Below are positions 31,820 to 34,469 of a stretch of DNA of 34,469 nt, piece after piece. The notes beneath the pieces were generated by a model. The model searched no databases, was not told the DNA's origin, and saw only the letters and a program-made list of their open reading frames with translations. Source of the stretch: DASYAE01 sp036501535 (GTDB taxonomy: Bacteria > Actinomycetota > Actinomycetes > Streptomycetales > Catenulisporaceae); the NCBI GenBank assembly GCA_036501535.1, contig DASYAE010000275.1:1-34469 (forward strand), in the 5' to 3' direction. The translations under genes and the position numbers were made by a program. Position 1 is the stretch's first letter, and every line of letters begins with the position of its first letter.

Positions 31820-32016
31820 CGCGGGGCGGGCGGAGCGCAGGCAGTGGGCGCCGGGCCGGGTCGTAGCCGCTATAACAGAACCCTGATCGGCGACGACGGG
31901 ACGCAAGAGGGCGAACTTACCAGGACATCAGATGAGCACTGAGAATACAACAGTCTATGCGTGTTATTCCTCGAAACTTAGCCCGCTCGTAATACAAGCC
32001 CACTTCACTCTATGCT

Positions 32017-33054
32017 GTGAGCACGACGAGCGAGACGAGCCGCGGCGGGGCGCAGAAGGCGGGGCGCGTCGGACGGGGACGGTCGCATGAAAGGCCGTGG
32101 ACGTTCGGTGCGAACCGGCCCGGACGCGGTGCGCGGCCGGGTCGGCGCGGCAGCGGCCGCAGCGCGCGCGATCTGCGCGACACCCGCTTCGGCTGGCTGT
32201 ACTCCGCTCCGGCGATGGCCGTCTTCGCCGCGTTCATCATCTTTCCGACCGCCTACACGTTCTACGTCTCGCTCTGGAAGTGGAACGCGCTGAACCCGGC
32301 GCTGTCCACCTATCTCGGCCTCGGCAACTACCGCCGGCTGTTCGCCTCAGGACAGCCTTCGTTCCTCACCTCGCTGTGGAACTCGCTCTACTTCACCGGC
32401 GGCATGGTGGTCGGCGTCACCGCGATCTCGCTCGCCTTCGCCCTGCTCGTGCAGCGCGGCGGGCGGCTGTTCAACACCACCCGGCTGGCCGTCTACCTGC
32501 CGCACGCCACGCCCGTGGTCGCCAGCTCGATCGTGTGGAGCTGGATGTACTCGGCCAACGGCGGCCTGATCGACTGGGTCCTCAGGTCCCTGCACCTGCC
32601 GGCCTCGCAGTGGCTCGACTCCTCCGCCGCGGCGATGCCGGCGGTGCTGATCTACAGCGTCTGGCACGAGGTCGGCTTCACCACGCTGGTCTTCCTCGGC
32701 GGACTGACCGTGATCTCGAACGAGCTCGGCGAGGCGGCCCGGGTGGACGGGGCCACGGCCTGGCAGGAGTTCTGGCACATCACCTGGCCGCAGCTGCGCC
32801 CGGTGACCGTGTTCGTGATCGTCATCACCATGATCACCTCGATGCAGGCCTTCACCCAGTTCGTCGTCCTGGCCAACGGCGGCCCGGACTACGCCACCAC
32901 CACGCTCAGCCTCCTGATCTACGACTCCGAGCGGTTCGGCATCAACCAGACCGGCTACGCCGCCGCGGTCTCCGTGGTGCTGTTCTTCATCATCGCCTTC
33001 TTCACCCTGGTCCGTCGGCGCACGTCCGTCGGAGCCCCCACCACGCTCGCCTGA
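32017..33054 (+). CDS. carbohydrate ABC transporter permease (MalF type)
   Basis: 345-residue inner-membrane permease of a CUT1-type sugar importer. The Arg/Gly-rich N-terminal ~55 residues are cytoplasmic. Six helices follow from WLYSAPAMAVFAAFIIFPTA to VVLFFIIAFFTLV. The ATPase-coupling EAA loop EAARVDGATAWQEFWHITWP is clear. The only plausible in-frame start upstream of the first helix is GTG 32017; it has no ribosome binding site and TATGCT directly abuts it, so the promoter/start arrangement is unresolved. It is followed by its binding protein after 32 nt. Confidence 0.9.
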   Translation: MSTTSETSRGGAQKAGRVGRGRSHERPWTFGANRPGRGARPGRRGSGRSARDLRDTRFGWLYSAPAMAVFAAFIIFPTAYTFYVSLWKWNALNPALSTYLGLGNYRRLFASGQPSFLTSLWNSLYFTGGMVVGVTAISLAFALLVQRGGRLFNTTRLAVYLPHATPVVASSIVWSWMYSANGGLIDWVLRSLHLPASQWLDSSAAAMPAVLIYSVWHEVGFTTLVFLGGLTVISNELGEAARVDGATAWQEFWHITWPQLRPVTVFVIVITMITSMQAFTQFVVLANGGPDYATTTLSLLIYDSERFGINQTGYAAAVSVVLFFIIAFFTLVRRRTSVGAPTTLA

Positions 33055-33086
33055 CCACGACCGAATCCTGAAGGGACCGCCGATCC

Positions 33087-34439
33087 ATGCGTACTGCGAG
33101 GCAACGGCCCGCGATGGCACGTCCGGCCCGCGCCGCCGGCTGCGCGGCCGCCGTCGCGCTGGCGCTCTGCGCCGCCGCCTGCGCCGGAGGGGGCGCCAGC
33201 CCCTCCGCGTCCTCCTCGGGCTCGCCGCTGCCCTCGGTCACCGGCCCGGTGACGATCAGCTTCGAGGAGGCCATGTCGTCCGGCACCCTCAAGACGACCC
33301 TGGCCACACTCACCGCGAACTTCGAGAAGAAGTATCCGGACATCACGGTGAAGCTGGAGCCGGTCGACAACTACGGCGACCTGTACACCGACGAGAAGGC
33401 GCAGATCCAGGCCGGCGACCCGCCGACCATCGGGCAGGCCTATGAGGCCTGGGCCGCCTATTACGCGGACAGCGACGCCATCGTGCCGATCACCAGCCTG
33501 TCCGGCAGCACGCCGAGCCAGCTCTCCGGTTTCTACAAGGGCATCCAGAGCGACCTCTACCTGCCCGGCGGCAAGCTCTACATGTGGCCGTTCAACAAGT
33601 CCGTGCTGGTCGGCTTCTACAACGGCACTATGGACTCGAGCAAGGCGCTGCCCGCCCCGACCACCTACTCCCAGCTGGCCGCGGACCTGCGCACCGTCTC
33701 CGGCAGCGGGGTGACCGGCGTGACGATCTACCCCGGCGGCTCGACCGGCCCGGCGGCCGGCGAGGAGTGGCTCGAGGTGATCGCCGCCTCGGATGGCGCC
33801 GCGATGTTCAAGGCGGACGGATCGCCGGACTTCACCTCCTCCGCCGCGGTCGGCGCGATGAACTACCTCATCAGCCTGAAGAGCGAGGGCGCGCTCGCGA
33901 TCGGCGGCAGCGCCTCGGACGCCTACCCCGGCGAGGACGCGCTCGGTAACAAGACCGGCTTCTTCGACGTCTCGTCCTCGGCCGGCTATTACTACGAGCA
34001 GCAGTCGGTCAACAACCAGTTCCCGATGGGCACCGTCGCGCTGCCCAAGGGCTCCTCGACCGCCGCGACGCTGATGGCCGGCGCGAACACGGTGGTGTTC
34101 GCCAAGTCCACCGCCGCCGAGCGGGCCGCGGCCTGGGACTACATGCAGTACCTCGCCGAGCCGGCCAACTCCGCGCTGTGGGCCGAGGACACCGGCTACC
34201 TGCCGATCAGCAACGCCGCCTACGCCGACATGAAGAGCTACGTGACGAAGAACCCGTACATCACCCAGGAGGTCGCGGACCTGAACTCCGCGGTCGTCGA
34301 CCCGCCCTACGCCTGGGTCGAGACCTGCGAGACCGACCTGGTGACCGCCATGCAGTCCTCGCTCGACAACGGCGCCTCGGCGAGCGCTTCGCTGGGCACC
34401 GCGCAGAGCGCCTGCGAAGCGGCGAAGGCCCAGTCGTGA
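33087..34439 (+). CDS. sugar ABC transporter substrate-binding lipoprotein
   Basis: 450-residue extracellular solute-binding protein (family 1). A lipoprotein signal ends in CAAACAGGG, so the mature protein is lipid-anchored at Cys 32. A Ser/Gly-rich spacer follows, then the binding fold: VTISFEEAMSSGTLKTTLAT, NFEKKYPDITVKLEPVDNYG, MWPFNKSVLVGFYNG, and AAERAAAWDYMQYLAEPANS near the C-terminus. AAGGGA precedes the ATG by 10 nt. The sugar cannot be named. The stop overlaps a following GTG (GTGA). Confidence 0.92.
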   Translation: MRTARQRPAMARPARAAGCAAAVALALCAAACAGGGASPSASSSGSPLPSVTGPVTISFEEAMSSGTLKTTLATLTANFEKKYPDITVKLEPVDNYGDLYTDEKAQIQAGDPPTIGQAYEAWAAYYADSDAIVPITSLSGSTPSQLSGFYKGIQSDLYLPGGKLYMWPFNKSVLVGFYNGTMDSSKALPAPTTYSQLAADLRTVSGSGVTGVTIYPGGSTGPAAGEEWLEVIAASDGAAMFKADGSPDFTSSAAVGAMNYLISLKSEGALAIGGSASDAYPGEDALGNKTGFFDVSSSAGYYYEQQSVNNQFPMGTVALPKGSSTAATLMAGANTVVFAKSTAAERAAAWDYMQYLAEPANSALWAEDTGYLPISNAAYADMKSYVTKNPYITQEVADLNSAVVDPPYAWVETCETDLVTAMQSSLDNGASASASLGTAQSACEAAKAQS

Positions 34440-34469
34440 CGCTGCTGCCGGCAGTGGCCCGGCGCCGGG
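34436..34469 (+). CDS. start of next gene, probably second permease, cut by window edge
   Basis: A GTG overlapping the binding-protein stop begins an open frame MTLLPAVARRR that runs off the window. Position and operon logic suggest the MalG-type permease, but only 11 codons are visible. Confidence 0.4.
   Translation, partial: MTLLPAVARRR

Larger units (their letters stand above)
31563..32016. other. intergenic region before ABC transporter
   Basis: 454 bp without a supported gene. It contains degenerate 9-bp CGAGTG repeats (31564-31605), a TGCCGGT tandem repeat (31785-31819) and an AT-richer stretch (about 31905-32016) that probably carries the transporter promoter. Frames here look unlike protein. 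Confidence 0.5.

Overview
The window is a very GC-rich actinobacterial chromosome segment. The evidence is near-uniform G/C at third codon positions, frequent GTG starts, and a complete Pup-proteasome locus. Gene content fits a filamentous or soil actinomycete (Streptomyces/Catenulispora-like); that placement is inference. I see no tRNA, rRNA, CRISPR array, insertion sequence or phage gene.

Left part (1-9.9 kb). A minus-strand operon holds a GAF histidine kinase, a NarL-type response regulator and a >=1020-residue FAD/Fe-S oxidoreductase that is still open at the left edge. The three reading frames overlap one another. Diverging from it is a short-chain dehydrogenase overlapping a divergent QueA-like gene. 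A small membrane protein, a PuuD-like class I amidotransferase and a LOG-family protein follow.

Middle (9.9-17.8 kb). A secreted GH18 chitinase has a DasR-like (dre) operator inside its promoter and a strong terminator after it. Next come a four-helix membrane protein, a TetR regulator divergent from an LCAD-type acyl-CoA dehydrogenase with candidate operators on the promoter, a NUDIX hydrolase, a tyrosine phosphatase, a VOC protein, a class I methyltransferase and a small ferredoxin.

Pup-proteasome locus (18.1-31.6 kb). The order is mpa/arc, dop, pup, prcB, prcA, pafA, a lipoprotein with tandem FKBP domains, then on the minus strand a single-domain FKBP and a DUF3866 protein, then pafB, pafC and a zinc-ribbon protein. 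Dop deamidates the Pup C-terminal Gln, PafA ligates Pup to lysines, Mpa unfolds tagged proteins into the PrcBA core, and Dop recycles Pup. PafBC is a WYL-domain transcription activator pair. The locus looks like several transcription units: TAGGGT/TAGGCT -10-like hexamers precede mpa, dop, pup, prcB, the FKBP lipoprotein and pafB.

Right end (31.6-34.5 kb). An intergenic region with two short tandem-repeat tracts leads into a sugar ABC transporter: permease, substrate-binding lipoprotein, and the first codons of a further gene cut by the window edge.

The most striking signal not tied to a single gene is promoter architecture. Eight genes have a TAnnnT hexamer ending 6-8 nt before the start codon and no convincing ribosome binding site, as expected for leaderless transcripts. 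No clearly new multi-gene system is proven here. The best candidates for novelty are the SDR/QueA-like pair, the two-component/oxidoreductase operon, the repeat cluster upstream of pafB, and lineage-specific tails on PrcA and PafB.
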